Assembly (NCBI GenBank): GCA_001796335.1 | Contig: MGMF01000007.1 | Span: forward strand, 1 to 64,000 | Reading direction: 5' to 3' | DNA: 64,000 nucleotides | Origin: Chloroflexi bacterium GWB2_49_20 | GTDB taxonomy: Bacteria > Chloroflexota > Anaerolineae > Anaerolineales > Villigracilaceae | Shown here: piece by piece, positions 7,778 to 16,061 of the stretch | How positions within the stretch are numbered: the stretch's first letter is position 1 | How the letters are laid out: the number at the start of each line of letters is the position of its first letter | Position numbers and translations under genes: made by a program | Notes under the pieces: generated by a model | Seen by the model: only the letters and a program-made list of their open reading frames with translations | The model's database searches: none | What the model was told of the DNA's origin: nothing

Positions 7778-8722
7778 TTATGAGTCAAACACAAGGTTTC
7801 CCGATGTTCGCACCAGTTCCTTGTAATCCTTTTGCAGATCAGCAGTTATTAAACCAGTTTTTCCATCTGCAATTATTCTTCCATCTATTTCACCAACAGC
7901 CACGATTTCACTGGCAGTGCCAGCAATAAAAACTTCATCCGCAGTATATAAGTCTGAAAGTGAAACTGATTGTTCAAACACTGCACCAAACCGTTTTACT
8001 GAGAGCTCCATCACCACCTGGCGGGTAATCCCAGGCAGGGCTGCTGTCAATGCAGGGGTCATCAATTTGCCATTTTTGACCAGGAAAATATTACTGGCAG
8101 TCGCCTCAACTACAAACCCGGATGGATCGAGCATGAGGGCATCATCCGCGCCGAAGGCATTGGATTGCAGCTTGGCCATAATATTATCAAGATAATTTAA
8201 TGATTTTATGCGTCCGTCAATTGACAATGGAGCCTTTCGACGTATGGCTGCTGTCAGCAACCTCACCGGTTTGTCGCCAAAGGTCGGAGGGGCTGCTGAA
8301 GCCAGTATCATTACACTGGAGCGAATGGTGCGACGCGGGTCCAATCCTGGTTTTCCAGGTCCGCGCGTTACAACCGGGCGGATGTGCGCATCCTTAAGAT
8401 TATTAGCCCGCAAAGTGGCGATGATCGCACCGGCGAATTGTTCGGGTGTCAAAGGCATCGCCAATTGGATTGCACGGGCTGAATCAAACAGACGGGCAAG
8501 GTGGGCTTCAAGCTTGAAGATTCTTCCTCCATAAACACGGATGCCCTCATAGATCCCATCTCCATACAACAATCCATGGTCCCAAACCGAGACACTGGCA
8601 TCAGCGCCTTTAACCATGCGACCATCGAGAAATACCCACAGGTCAAACATATCTTTTAAGCTTTCGGCCAGTGGGGGCGTAATCGGCCAATTCATATCTG
8701 GAACTATAGGTTCGTCAATCAC
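7778..8722 (-). CDS. Class IV PLP aminotransferase (branched-chain aminotransferase-like)
   Basis: This 314-residue fold-type IV enzyme carries the Schiff-base Lys in RIKSLNYLDN (Lys173). LMLDPSGFVVEATASNIF (about 196-213) is the phosphate/cofactor region and VFIAGTASEIVAV is the C-terminal signature. Relatives include IlvE, D-amino-acid transaminase and (R)-amine transaminases. The N-terminal 25 residues exceed the family norm. The GTG start chosen has GGTGAGG ahead of it, and an internal ATG at codon 25 is possible. The gene begins 3 nt after the MmgE/PrpD stop. In a catabolic cluster it more likely removes an amino group than makes branched-chain amino acids. Confidence 0.85.
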   Translation of the reverse strand: MIDEPIVPDMNWPITPPLAESLKDMFDLWVFLDGRMVKGADASVSVWDHGLLYGDGIYEGIRVYGGRIFKLEAHLARLFDSARAIQLAMPLTPEQFAGAIIATLRANNLKDAHIRPVVTRGPGKPGLDPRRTIRSSVMILASAAPPTFGDKPVRLLTAAIRRKAPLSIDGRIKSLNYLDNIMAKLQSNAFGADDALMLDPSGFVVEATASNIFLVKNGKLMTPALTAALPGITRQVVMELSVKRFGAVFEQSVSLSDLYTADEVFIAGTASEIVAVGEIDGRIIADGKTGLITADLQKDYKELVRTSGNLVFDS

Positions 8723-8725
8723 TTT

Positions 8726-10084
8726 TCACCTCACCATATGACGGAATGTACAGATATCGAACAATTCCTGGAGATCAGGTTCGTTCTCCATGTTCAATAT
8801 AATATCCTTGGTACGTTCTATTTGGGTCTCCGACAATATCCCCCGGCAATATTTGCGATAAATATCCACGCTCTGATCCATGCTTAATGGAAATTTAGGA
8901 CCACCATAAGGCTGCTCAAGGGCTTCTGTCATTAATTTGCCGTTCTTTAACTTTATGTCAACCCGTCCTTCGCCGGCAAAATAGCGCTTTGGATATTCCG
9001 GATGGTAAACCACCTTGATCTTTTTGCGTACCTCAACCAGGGCTGGATCGTTAATGGCCACATCCGTGCAAGTGTCAAGACCGCATTCTCCATGCACCAA
9101 CTGGTAAGCCAGGATATGCTGGGTGCTGAAGCGGCTATCTTCCGCATCCTTTGGATCTGGACGGTCAACTACTTTTCGCAATTCGTCAAAATGCAGAGTG
9201 ATCTCTTCAATATCTTCATTGCTGAAGGAATGCTTTGCCATCATGTCTGCCAGCGCATCCACAAAATTATGAGTGAAGAAGCAAAAACCCCACTTCTTGA
9301 TCCAGGTATCGTTGGTATAAAAAGGCGCCTGACCCAGACCTTCAGTCATTTTATCAAACTCGATGTTTTTATCACCTCCGGTCAGCATGTCAAGACATTT
9401 TTCGATCACCGGGTTGCTGGTCGCCCCAGCTTTGGCCATGATGACATTCAATACAGCATTACGGCAAACCGTGGCAGATTCCCAGAAATGAGCATCCGTT
9501 CCCCAGGTGTGGATATAACCCAACCCCTGAACCATCGCCAATCCGAAGGAGGCTTTGATCTGGGCTTCGGTCAGTTCAAAAGCCTTGGCACAACTTGCGG
9601 TTGCGCCATAGATTCCAATAAATGGCAGATTACAGATGCCAATTGGGTCCGTGCCAACCGAAGCCCAATAAGCAATCCGGTTTTGCATTTCCTGGCCAAC
9701 ATACAGGGCTACAACCGTTTCTTTTCCAGAGAGTTTCCATTTATCTGCGGCTGTCAACAAAGCAGGCCAGGTGGTGACATCGCTGATGCCACCTCCTGGG
9801 AACTGGTCATCTTCCATTTCAGAAGCATGACCAAAAAAGCCATTGATCAATGCAGCCTGGGCAACATCAGTTTTAAAACCCAAGCCATATATACCACTTT
9901 CGGGACGACCGGGGTTTTCTTTCACATAATGAATCACTTTCTTGCAGGTGGGTGCAGTTGAACCGACCAGCATTCCCATGACCTGTTTTAAGGTCAATTT
10001 CTTAATATGTTCAATCACCGATGGATCGACATCCTGGATCTCAGTGTGAGCCACAAACCTGGCGAATTTATCTGCAAGTTCCAT
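8726..10084 (-). CDS. MmgE/PrpD family protein
   Basis: This 452-residue protein has the family's helical N-terminal domain with FFGHASEMEDDQF (about 85-97), close to the FxxHxxDxDD-type active-site motif, and a C-terminal alpha/beta domain. The family includes 2-methylcitrate dehydratase and cis-aconitate decarboxylase, so dehydration, hydration or decarboxylation of a polycarboxylic acid is the expected chemistry. The ATG at 10084 is preferred: GGAGG lies 5 nt upstream. The GTG four codons further out overlaps that ribosome site and is probably not used. The neighbours are the enolase-superfamily gene (33 bp upstream) and the aminotransferase gene. Confidence 0.87.
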   Translation of the reverse strand: MELADKFARFVAHTEIQDVDPSVIEHIKKLTLKQVMGMLVGSTAPTCKKVIHYVKENPGRPESGIYGLGFKTDVAQAALINGFFGHASEMEDDQFPGGGISDVTTWPALLTAADKWKLSGKETVVALYVGQEMQNRIAYWASVGTDPIGICNLPFIGIYGATASCAKAFELTEAQIKASFGLAMVQGLGYIHTWGTDAHFWESATVCRNAVLNVIMAKAGATSNPVIEKCLDMLTGGDKNIEFDKMTEGLGQAPFYTNDTWIKKWGFCFFTHNFVDALADMMAKHSFSNEDIEEITLHFDELRKVVDRPDPKDAEDSRFSTQHILAYQLVHGECGLDTCTDVAINDPALVEVRKKIKVVYHPEYPKRYFAGEGRVDIKLKNGKLMTEALEQPYGGPKFPLSMDQSVDIYRKYCRGILSETQIERTKDIILNMENEPDLQELFDICTFRHMVR

Positions 10085-10117
10085 CCAATCCTCCACAACG
10101 TAAAAAATGTATTTTCT

Positions 10118-11224
10118 CTAAAGTTCGATCCGGCAATGTGCCAGGGCGGCCTCATCCAATTTCACACCCAGTCCCGGTTTTTCCGGGGGAAGATACGCCC
10201 CTCCCACAGGTACCAGTCGCTCGGTGACTACATCATGACTTATCGAGTGCGGATAAATACCTGTATCCCAGGATAAGTCTGGAAGGCTGACTGCGAGGTG
10301 GATTTCAGCAGCCGCGCTGATACTGGTTTGTCCAGGCATGCCTCCCAGGTGAAGGTTCAGATTAGCTGCCTGGAGGACTGCCGCAAGCTGCCGGCATCCA
10401 ACGATGCCACCCGCTTTCATTATCTTCATCACTGCTCCATCGGCAGCAGCAAGGCGAATATGTCGCAAAGCATCTTCTGCATTGAACAAGCCTTCATCCG
10501 GTGCGACGGGTGTATCCACTGCCCGGGCAACCTTGGCCATACCATCCAAATCATAACGATGGACTGGTTGTTCAATAAATTGAAGATGACAATCTTCAAC
10601 TGCCTTTAGAAACTGGATGGCTGCTTCCGGGCTCCAGGCCTGGTTGGCATCAGCCCGTAAATGGATATTGTTACCGATCCTTTTACGGACAGTGCGTATG
10701 CGTTCAATATCCTTTTGCAACGAGCCCACACCCACCTTGATCTTGATGGCCTGGAAACCTTGTTCGATGCCCTCCAGGGCTTCATCTTCTGCTTGCGTGG
10801 GTTCTTCTGCAGATATGGCCCAGGTGGAATTGACCTGATCTCGTACCTTGCCTCCCAGCAATATATACAATGGGACATTCATGGCCTGGGCTAACAGGTC
10901 GTGTAAGGCAATATCAATTGCAGATTTGGCAGACGGGTTTCCGTATAACACCCGGTCCAGCCTTGCCAGGTTGGCATGTATATTGAAAACATCCTGACCA
11001 ACTAAAACAGGTGCAAGCAGCGTATCAATAGCTGCTTTCGCTCCCGCCTGGGTCTCACCGGAGAAATAAGGCGCTATCACTGCTTCCCCCAATCCTACCA
11101 GGCCCTCATTGGTGTGAATGCGCACAATCAGTGAATCGCGTCTGGATACCGTTGCCACCGCCATCTTGAGCGGATGATTCAACGGGATTGCGACCGGGAT
11201 AGCTTCGATTGCGGTTATTTTCAT
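10118..11224 (-). CDS. Mandelate racemase/muconate lactonizing enzyme family protein
   Basis: This 368-residue enolase-superfamily enzyme has a capping domain (about 1-120) and a barrel. FQAIKIKVGVG supplies the KxK acid/base pair (about 160). Mg ligands are RADANQAW (Asp, about 193), FIEQPV (Glu, about 219) and APDEG (Asp, about 244). The opposite-face Lys is in MKIMKAGG (about 266-270). This layout is the MLE subgroup: cycloisomerases, dipeptide epimerases, o-succinylbenzoate synthase and N-acyl amino acid racemases. Which one cannot be told here. It heads the enzyme genes directly after the ABC importer genes, so it may act first on the imported compound. Confidence 0.87.
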   Translation of the reverse strand: MKITAIEAIPVAIPLNHPLKMAVATVSRRDSLIVRIHTNEGLVGLGEAVIAPYFSGETQAGAKAAIDTLLAPVLVGQDVFNIHANLARLDRVLYGNPSAKSAIDIALHDLLAQAMNVPLYILLGGKVRDQVNSTWAISAEEPTQAEDEALEGIEQGFQAIKIKVGVGSLQKDIERIRTVRKRIGNNIHLRADANQAWSPEAAIQFLKAVEDCHLQFIEQPVHRYDLDGMAKVARAVDTPVAPDEGLFNAEDALRHIRLAAADGAVMKIMKAGGIVGCRQLAAVLQAANLNLHLGGMPGQTSISAAAEIHLAVSLPDLSWDTGIYPHSISHDVVTERLVPVGGAYLPPEKPGLGVKLDEAALAHCRIEL

Positions 11225-11242
11225 GGCATCCCTAAAAAAGGG

Positions 11243-12013
11243 TTAACTCACTCCCAAGGCGGCCAATTCTTCGGCCCGGATGGTCTGCATGGCCTGAAGA
11301 TGGCGGACAACATCGGAATAGAATTCAATAAACACACGGTCGGTCAGATTGCGCGGCCGGGGCAGATCGATCTTGATGTCCACAAATATGCGACCGTGGT
11401 AATCCAACATGATCAGGCGATCACCCAATTCCACGGCTTCCTGCATGTCATGGGTTACGAACAGGATGGTGCGGCGAGTTTCCTGCCAGATGCGCAGCAT
11501 TTCTTCACGCATTCCACCAGCGGTGATCTCGTCCAGGTGGCTGAAAGGTTCGTCCATCAACAGGACAGCCGGTTCGATGCACAAAGCCCGGGCGATACCG
11601 GCTCGCTGCTGCATGCCACCGGATAACTGATAAGGAAACTTATGGCGGACATTTTTTAAACCCACCATTTCAAGGTATTTATGAACTCGCTCTAAATGAG
11701 TCGCCTCATCTACTGCATCCGGGCGGACAAAAACGAGATTTTGCTCAATAGTCAGCCAGGGCAGCAGGCGCGGGCTTTGGAACACATACCCCAGGCGTGC
11801 AGAAAGATTCTTGCTGGAACTCACTTCCGCTATTCCGGAGGTGGTTGTTTCTATGCCAGCTAGAACATTTAACAGAGTGCTCTTACCGCACCCGGAAAAA
11901 CCAACGATGGTGGTTAAACTGGATTCTTCCACATCAAAGCTTACATTATCCAGCACACGCAAATCACCAAAACACTTGACCAGATCTTTTACAGAAACAG
12001 CTGTAGCTGCCAT
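11243..12013 (-). CDS. ABC transporter ATP-binding protein (nitrate/sulfonate/taurine type)
   Basis: This 256-residue ATPase has Walker A GFSGCGKST (about 37-45), Q-loop VFQSPRLLPW, signature LSGGMQQRAGIARAL (about 133-147) and Walker B VLLMDEPFSHLD with the H-loop VTHDMQEA. The LLPWLTIEQN sequence after the Q-loop is typical of SsuB/TauB/NrtD importers. GAGGAGG lies just before the ATG, and the stop of the upstream permease overlaps the start (TAATG). It energises the two permeases encoded upstream. Confidence 0.93.
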   Translation of the reverse strand: MAATAVSVKDLVKCFGDLRVLDNVSFDVEESSLTTIVGFSGCGKSTLLNVLAGIETTTSGIAEVSSSKNLSARLGYVFQSPRLLPWLTIEQNLVFVRPDAVDEATHLERVHKYLEMVGLKNVRHKFPYQLSGGMQQRAGIARALCIEPAVLLMDEPFSHLDEITAGGMREEMLRIWQETRRTILFVTHDMQEAVELGDRLIMLDYHGRIFVDIKIDLPRPRNLTDRVFIEFYSDVVRHLQAMQTIRAEELAALGVS

Positions 12014-12849
12014 TAGACCTCCTCTAAGATTTGAGGCCGCCAGCGTGCAAAATGTCGCTCAGCGGGCACAAGGATACCGTACTCGATCAGGATCATCACG
12101 CCACCAAATAGAAGGGACCAGGCGAGGATGCCGCGTACGGCAAACATTTGAAAATTAAAACGGATCATATAACCAATGCCACTGGTGGCTCCGAAGACCT
12201 CGGTCAGGACGGAGGCTTTCCAGGCGATGGTAAAGCCGGTGCGGATGGCAGCCAGGATGTGTGGCAACAGGGATGGTATGATCACCTGCTGAACAACCTT
12301 CCATTTTCCAATCTTATAAGCCTGGGTCATATCCAGCAAGTCCTTATCCAGGGCTTTCACTCCCTCGCGTATGTTCACTGCAATGAAGGGATACGATGCA
12401 AAGAGAATGGCCATGACCGGAGCCAAGAGTTTGGTGCCAAAAATCACCACAGAAAGCAAGGCATACACCAGGCCGGGCAGGGACAAACCCAGGATTACAA
12501 TATCCTTGAAGAACTCATTCCAGAACCAGCGGCTGCCCATCAACACCCCCACGATCATGCCAAGCGTCATGGCAAGTACAAACCCGATCAACAACCGGAC
12601 CAGGCTGTCACCCAGCTGCACGAAAAACTCTCCACTAGCCAACACTCCCCACATGGTTGCAGCCGTTCTGGCAGGTGAGGGCACCAACCCGCGGCCTCCC
12701 AGGAAAAAGCTGATGATCTGCCATATCACCAATACCATCAATATGGCCAGCCACCCCTTGTGGAAGATGATTCCCTTGAAGGATTTGGCGAAACGCTTGC
12801 TCGCGGCAAGAGACGTACTGTTCGGCGAAACATTTACTGCTACACTCAT
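12013..12849 (-). CDS. ABC transporter permease (SsuC/TauC type), copy 2
   Basis: This 278-residue membrane protein has about six helices and the cytoplasmic EAA-like loop DMTQAYKIGKWKVVQQVIIP, which contacts the ATPase. The ATG at 12849 is preferred because AAGGAGG lies 5 nt upstream. A GTG five codons earlier overlaps that site. It closely resembles the permease encoded immediately upstream, so the pair looks like a tandem duplication that may form a heterodimeric channel. The substrate is unknown; the family takes up sulfonates, taurine, nitrate, pyrimidine precursors and aromatic acids. Confidence 0.91.
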   Translation of the reverse strand: MSVAVNVSPNSTSLAASKRFAKSFKGIIFHKGWLAILMVLVIWQIISFFLGGRGLVPSPARTAATMWGVLASGEFFVQLGDSLVRLLIGFVLAMTLGMIVGVLMGSRWFWNEFFKDIVILGLSLPGLVYALLSVVIFGTKLLAPVMAILFASYPFIAVNIREGVKALDKDLLDMTQAYKIGKWKVVQQVIIPSLLPHILAAIRTGFTIAWKASVLTEVFGATSGIGYMIRFNFQMFAVRGILAWSLLFGGVMILIEYGILVPAERHFARWRPQILEEV

Positions 12850-12865
12850 CTTAGCCTCCTTCACC

Positions 12866-13699
12866 TTAAATTACCTGCTTGACCTTGGGACGCCAGCGAG
12901 CCAGGTAGCGTTCCGCAGGTACCAGCAAGCCATATTCGATCAACAGCATGACACCCCCGAACATTAAGGCCCAGGCTACGATCCCGTACACAGCATACTG
13001 GTCAAAACTGTTTTTAATCATATATCCAACACCACTGACAGCCCCGAAGACTTCCACCAGGGTACAGATCTTCCAGGCGATGGCAAAGCCATTCCGGATG
13101 GCTGCCAGGATGAACGGCAGCAGGGACGGCAGGATTACCTGCCGAACGATCTTGCCGCGCCCGATCTTGTATGAACGGCTCATGTCGATCAAGTCTTTAT
13201 CCAGCGATTTAACCCCTTCGGCAACATTGATAACTACAAAAGGATAGGAGCCGGCCAGGATGGCAGTCACAGGCGCCAGGATGCTGATGCCGAAGAACAT
13301 TACACAGATCAAGGCATAGATGAGTCCGGGTAATGCCAGGCCCAGAATTACCATCGCTTTAAAGAACTGATCATAAGATTTTCGGCTGCCCATCAGGATG
13401 CCGATGATCGTTCCTAATATCATGGCCAGGGAAAAGCCGATCAAAATGCGTGTCATGCTGGCTGCCAGTTGTTCAAAAAATATCCCGCTGGTTAGTATCC
13501 TCCACATGGTGGCGCCCACCTTTACCGGTGTGGGGATCAGGCGGCTATTCCTGAAGACTGCATAGGTTTGCCAGACGACTAAAGCAATAATTACGAAAAG
13601 CCAACGCGGGCTGATCAGGAAGCCCTTCATAGCCTGGGCGAACCTTCTGGCTCTGGTTGCACTTGGAATTTGCGAAGGATTGATTGCAGTTGCGGTCAT
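12866..13699 (-). CDS. ABC transporter permease (SsuC/TauC type), copy 1
   Basis: This 277-residue membrane protein is a paralogue of the next gene: the same six-helix plan, and an EAA-like loop DMSRSYKIGRGKIVRQVILP in the same place. Both end in VPAER(H/Y)xARWRP, followed by different tails. AAGAGG precedes the ATG. It lies 126 bp after the binding-protein gene, with a strong hairpin between, and 16 bp before copy 2. Confidence 0.91.
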   Translation of the reverse strand: MTATAINPSQIPSATRARRFAQAMKGFLISPRWLFVIIALVVWQTYAVFRNSRLIPTPVKVGATMWRILTSGIFFEQLAASMTRILIGFSLAMILGTIIGILMGSRKSYDQFFKAMVILGLALPGLIYALICVMFFGISILAPVTAILAGSYPFVVINVAEGVKSLDKDLIDMSRSYKIGRGKIVRQVILPSLLPFILAAIRNGFAIAWKICTLVEVFGAVSGVGYMIKNSFDQYAVYGIVAWALMFGGVMLLIEYGLLVPAERYLARWRPKVKQVI

Positions 13700-13744
13700 G
13701 GTTATAAAACCTCTTCTAGTTAAGCTTCAAACTGCTATCTTGGA

Positions 13745-13778
13745 CTCGAGGGTTCTTTATTTATTCAGAACCCTCGAG
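13745..13778. promoter_or_regulatory. Hairpin between binding-protein and permease genes
   Basis: Arms CTCGAGGGTTCT (13745-13756) and AGAACCCTCGAG (13767-13778) pair over 12 bp. On the minus strand, the direction of the operon, no U-run follows. It therefore probably protects the 3' end of the binding-protein message, a common way to make more binding protein than permease. The plus strand has a TTTATTTT tail. Confidence 0.6.
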
Positions 13779-13825
13779 CCTTTATTTTAGCCTATTGAAA
13801 AATATGGGTCAGTCAAAACCAGCTA

Positions 13826-14881
13826 TTAATTGGCCGGAGGCTTATTCACCACAAAGTTCGGGTTGGGCATATCGGCAGGCATGAAGCCAGTGGAGCGCAT
13901 CAAGTCGAAGAGAGGCAATTCTTTTTCGACCCAGGTCTGATCCAGGTAAACGCTATCCACAAACCAGTCATGGTCGGTCAACCATTTTTCCATGGTGGCA
14001 ACATCACTGTCGAAAGTGGGTGATTCGGGATCAATGCCCCAATCTTCCGGATAGAGAACAATGAAGTCGTGACGGTTGGCTTTCCAGGCATCGATACCGG
14101 CCTGCCACATTGCCAGGAAGAATTCAACCGCTTTCGGATTGGCGTCGTACCATGCTTGGGTTGCCAGGAAAATGTTTCCAGGGACACCCTTGTGGGTCTT
14201 GGCAGGATCCAAATAATCCCGGTAATACTCCCAGGTGCTGCCCTCGTCGTAGAGTGGGCGGACGGTACCGGCTGCAATTTCCGGCATGACAGCTTCGGGA
14301 ATGATGACACCTGCTTCGATCTGTCCTTCGCGCAGCAACTGACCATTGACCATGTGGTCGTTGATTTGCAGGTCAAACTGCTTGGTGCCAACCCGGAAAT
14401 CCACACCTTCGGTCTTGCTGAGCATTACACCCCAGATCATGGTGGATGAGAGCGGGCCGGGTACGCCGATCTTCTTGCCTTCCAGGTCCTTGATGGTATG
14501 GTAGGGTGAATCGGTCTTGACAAAGATCGGTACACGGCCCAGGTTGTAGATACCAAAGACAACATAATCCTGACCACTTTCAGTCGCCAGGGCAGGTACT
14601 TCATAGTCACCGGTCGAGGCAATGTCGGCATGACCGCCACCAAAGAAGGCGGCTTCATCCCAGGTGGAGATGGTCTGCAAATGCATGTTGTATTTTTCTT
14701 CATAGGTTGCAACGATGCCGGTGTCCACCATATATTTCATTACCGGGTCTGGAGCAAAAACAAAGCGCACCACCGTGGCTGGTTCTTCAGTTACAGGTGA
14801 TGCGCTACCGCATGCGGATAATACAAATGAAATCGCAAGCAGCACACTAAACATAGCGTAAAGTCGAGAACGGACTGACAT
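13826..14881 (-). CDS. ABC transporter substrate-binding lipoprotein (NMT1/SsuA-like)
   Basis: This 351-residue protein has a signal peptide with lipobox LSAC (Cys about residue 24 from the chosen start), so it is a membrane-anchored lipoprotein. The mature part has the two-lobe NMT1/THI5/SsuA fold, with STWDEAAFFGGGHADIAST (about 95-113) and KIGVPGPLSSTMIWG. The ATG at 14881 has GGAGG upstream; a TTG four codons earlier lies inside that site. It is the first gene of the minus-strand cluster and so defines its substrate, which cannot be identified by eye. The promoter and GntR operator lie 250-310 bp upstream. Confidence 0.92.
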   Translation of the reverse strand: MSVRSRLYAMFSVLLAISFVLSACGSASPVTEEPATVVRFVFAPDPVMKYMVDTGIVATYEEKYNMHLQTISTWDEAAFFGGGHADIASTGDYEVPALATESGQDYVVFGIYNLGRVPIFVKTDSPYHTIKDLEGKKIGVPGPLSSTMIWGVMLSKTEGVDFRVGTKQFDLQINDHMVNGQLLREGQIEAGVIIPEAVMPEIAAGTVRPLYDEGSTWEYYRDYLDPAKTHKGVPGNIFLATQAWYDANPKAVEFFLAMWQAGIDAWKANRHDFIVLYPEDWGIDPESPTFDSDVATMEKWLTDHDWFVDSVYLDQTWVEKELPLFDLMRSTGFMPADMPNPNFVVNKPPAN

Positions 14882-15138
14882 AGCTTCCTCCAAATGGCGA
14901 ATTTGAAAAGATTGATTATGAAACGAACCGTCTTAACAGTTCCAGATCTGGATCATTTGTATGCAGCCTTTTGAAAAAAATTCGAAAGTAAAACCCTGCC
15001 CGGATATTTCGTGCATTATTTCTTAAACCAAGGATGCGCCAAAAGCAGGTTACTTTATCTAGGTCACAAGGCTACAGGTTTGCTTATGGGTATATATTTG
15101 TCAGACATCCTCCTCCTCTCCTCGTAAGAATGATCTAT

Positions 15139-15153
15139 TGTATATTGTATACA
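15139..15153. promoter_or_regulatory. Putative GntR/FCD operator, importer side
   Basis: TGTATA-TTG-TATACA is a perfect inverted repeat with 6-bp arms. It sits 12 bp downstream of the minus-strand -10 box, where a bound repressor would block transcription of the importer-catabolic cluster. It has the same form as the palindrome at 15252-15266. Confidence 0.72.
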
Positions 15154-15164
15154 TTATAAAGTAT

Positions 15165-15192
15165 ATTTTATTCATTAATCCGGGTTTGTCAA
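15165..15192 (-). promoter_or_regulatory. Predicted promoter of the minus-strand catabolic cluster
   Basis: Read on the minus strand, -35 TTGACA (15187-15192) and -10 TAAAAT (15165-15170) are spaced 16 bp. Transcription would start near 15158 and run into the operator. A leader of about 280 nt with no coding signal would precede the binding-protein gene. Confidence 0.6.
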
Positions 15193-15223
15193 GCCCCACT
15201 TGACAGGAAATTGCCATTTTAAA

Positions 15224-15252
15224 TTCAAAGGTCAGCTCGAAGATGTTATACT
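15224..15252 (+). promoter_or_regulatory. Predicted promoter of the SDR-dehydrogenase operon
   Basis: On the plus strand, -35 TTCAAA (15224-15229) and -10 TATACT (15247-15252) are spaced 17 bp. The operator at 15252-15266 overlaps the end of the -10 box and the start site. Confidence 0.6.
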
Positions 15253-15266
15253 GTATATAATATACA
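15252..15266. promoter_or_regulatory. Putative GntR/FCD operator, dehydrogenase side
   Basis: TGTATA-TAA-TATACA has the same 6-3-6 form as the site at 15139-15153. It covers the predicted start of the SDR operon and ends 19 bp before its start codon. Confidence 0.72.
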
Positions 15267-15284
15267 AATATTTTGGAGGCTCAT

Positions 15285-16061
15285 TTGGGAAAATTATCAA
15301 ACCTTACCGCCATCATCACGGGTGCAACCTCAGGCATTGGCAAAGCTACCGCAGAATTGTTTGCCCGGGAAGGCGCCAACCTGGTCATCACCGGTCGGCG
15401 AAATTATTTGGGTGAGGCTGTGGCAGCCCAGATCAACCGCAGTGGCGGGCAGTGCCTTTTCCTTCAAGCAGATCACACCTGCATCGAAGATTGTGAGAAA
15501 ACCATCCAGCAAACCTTAAACCGGTTTGACAAGATTGATATTCTTTTTAATAATGCCGGCATTGTCACACGGGGCAGTGCCGAAACTACCAGCGAAGAAG
15601 ATTGGGCAAATACCTGGGATATTAATGTCACGGCTGTCTGGCGCATGTCCCGCCTGGTCATTCCGCACATGCGTAATACCGGAAAAGGTGTAATAGTTAA
15701 TAATGGGTCAGACCTGTCTGTGGTGGGTGCCAGGGGATTTTTGCCTTATGCAACCAGCAAAGGAGCAGTGGCACTGATGACCAAGAGCATGGCACTCGAT
15801 CATGCTTCTGAAAACATCCGCGTGAACGCGGTCTGCCCTGGAGACACCTTTGTGGAACGCTGGCTTGAAAGGGGCTTTTATGAACACGGCACTCCAACCA
15901 CACCTGAAGAGGCCATGCTCAGGTCAGCCACCAGCCTGCCAATGGGGCGTTATGCCCTTGCAGAAGAAGTGGCTAGGGTAGTATTATTCCTGGCAAGTGA
16001 TGATTCTTCATTTGTTACAGGCCATACCTTGATGGTGGATGGCGGAAAAACAGCAGCTTGA
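15285..16061 (+). CDS. Short-chain dehydrogenase/reductase
   Basis: This 258-residue classical SDR has the cofactor motif TGATSGIG (about 11-18), NNAG, a catalytic Ser in NNGSDLS and YATSK (Tyr/Lys, about 150). A basic residue after the second strand (TGRR) suggests NADP. A TTG start at 15285 is chosen because GGAGG lies 5 nt upstream; another TTG at 15273 overlaps that site. It oxidises or reduces a hydroxy or keto group. It is divergent from the catabolic cluster, shares the paired operator region and overlaps the next gene. Confidence 0.88.
   Translation: MGKLSNLTAIITGATSGIGKATAELFAREGANLVITGRRNYLGEAVAAQINRSGGQCLFLQADHTCIEDCEKTIQQTLNRFDKIDILFNNAGIVTRGSAETTSEEDWANTWDINVTAVWRMSRLVIPHMRNTGKGVIVNNGSDLSVVGARGFLPYATSKGAVALMTKSMALDHASENIRVNAVCPGDTFVERWLERGFYEHGTPTTPEEAMLRSATSLPMGRYALAEEVARVVLFLASDDSSFVTGHTLMVDGGKTAA

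Noticed and set aside
9002-9961. 319-codon plus-strand open frame
   Set aside because: It is antisense to the MmgE/PrpD gene, has no ribosome site and an unlikely composition (many aromatic and His residues).
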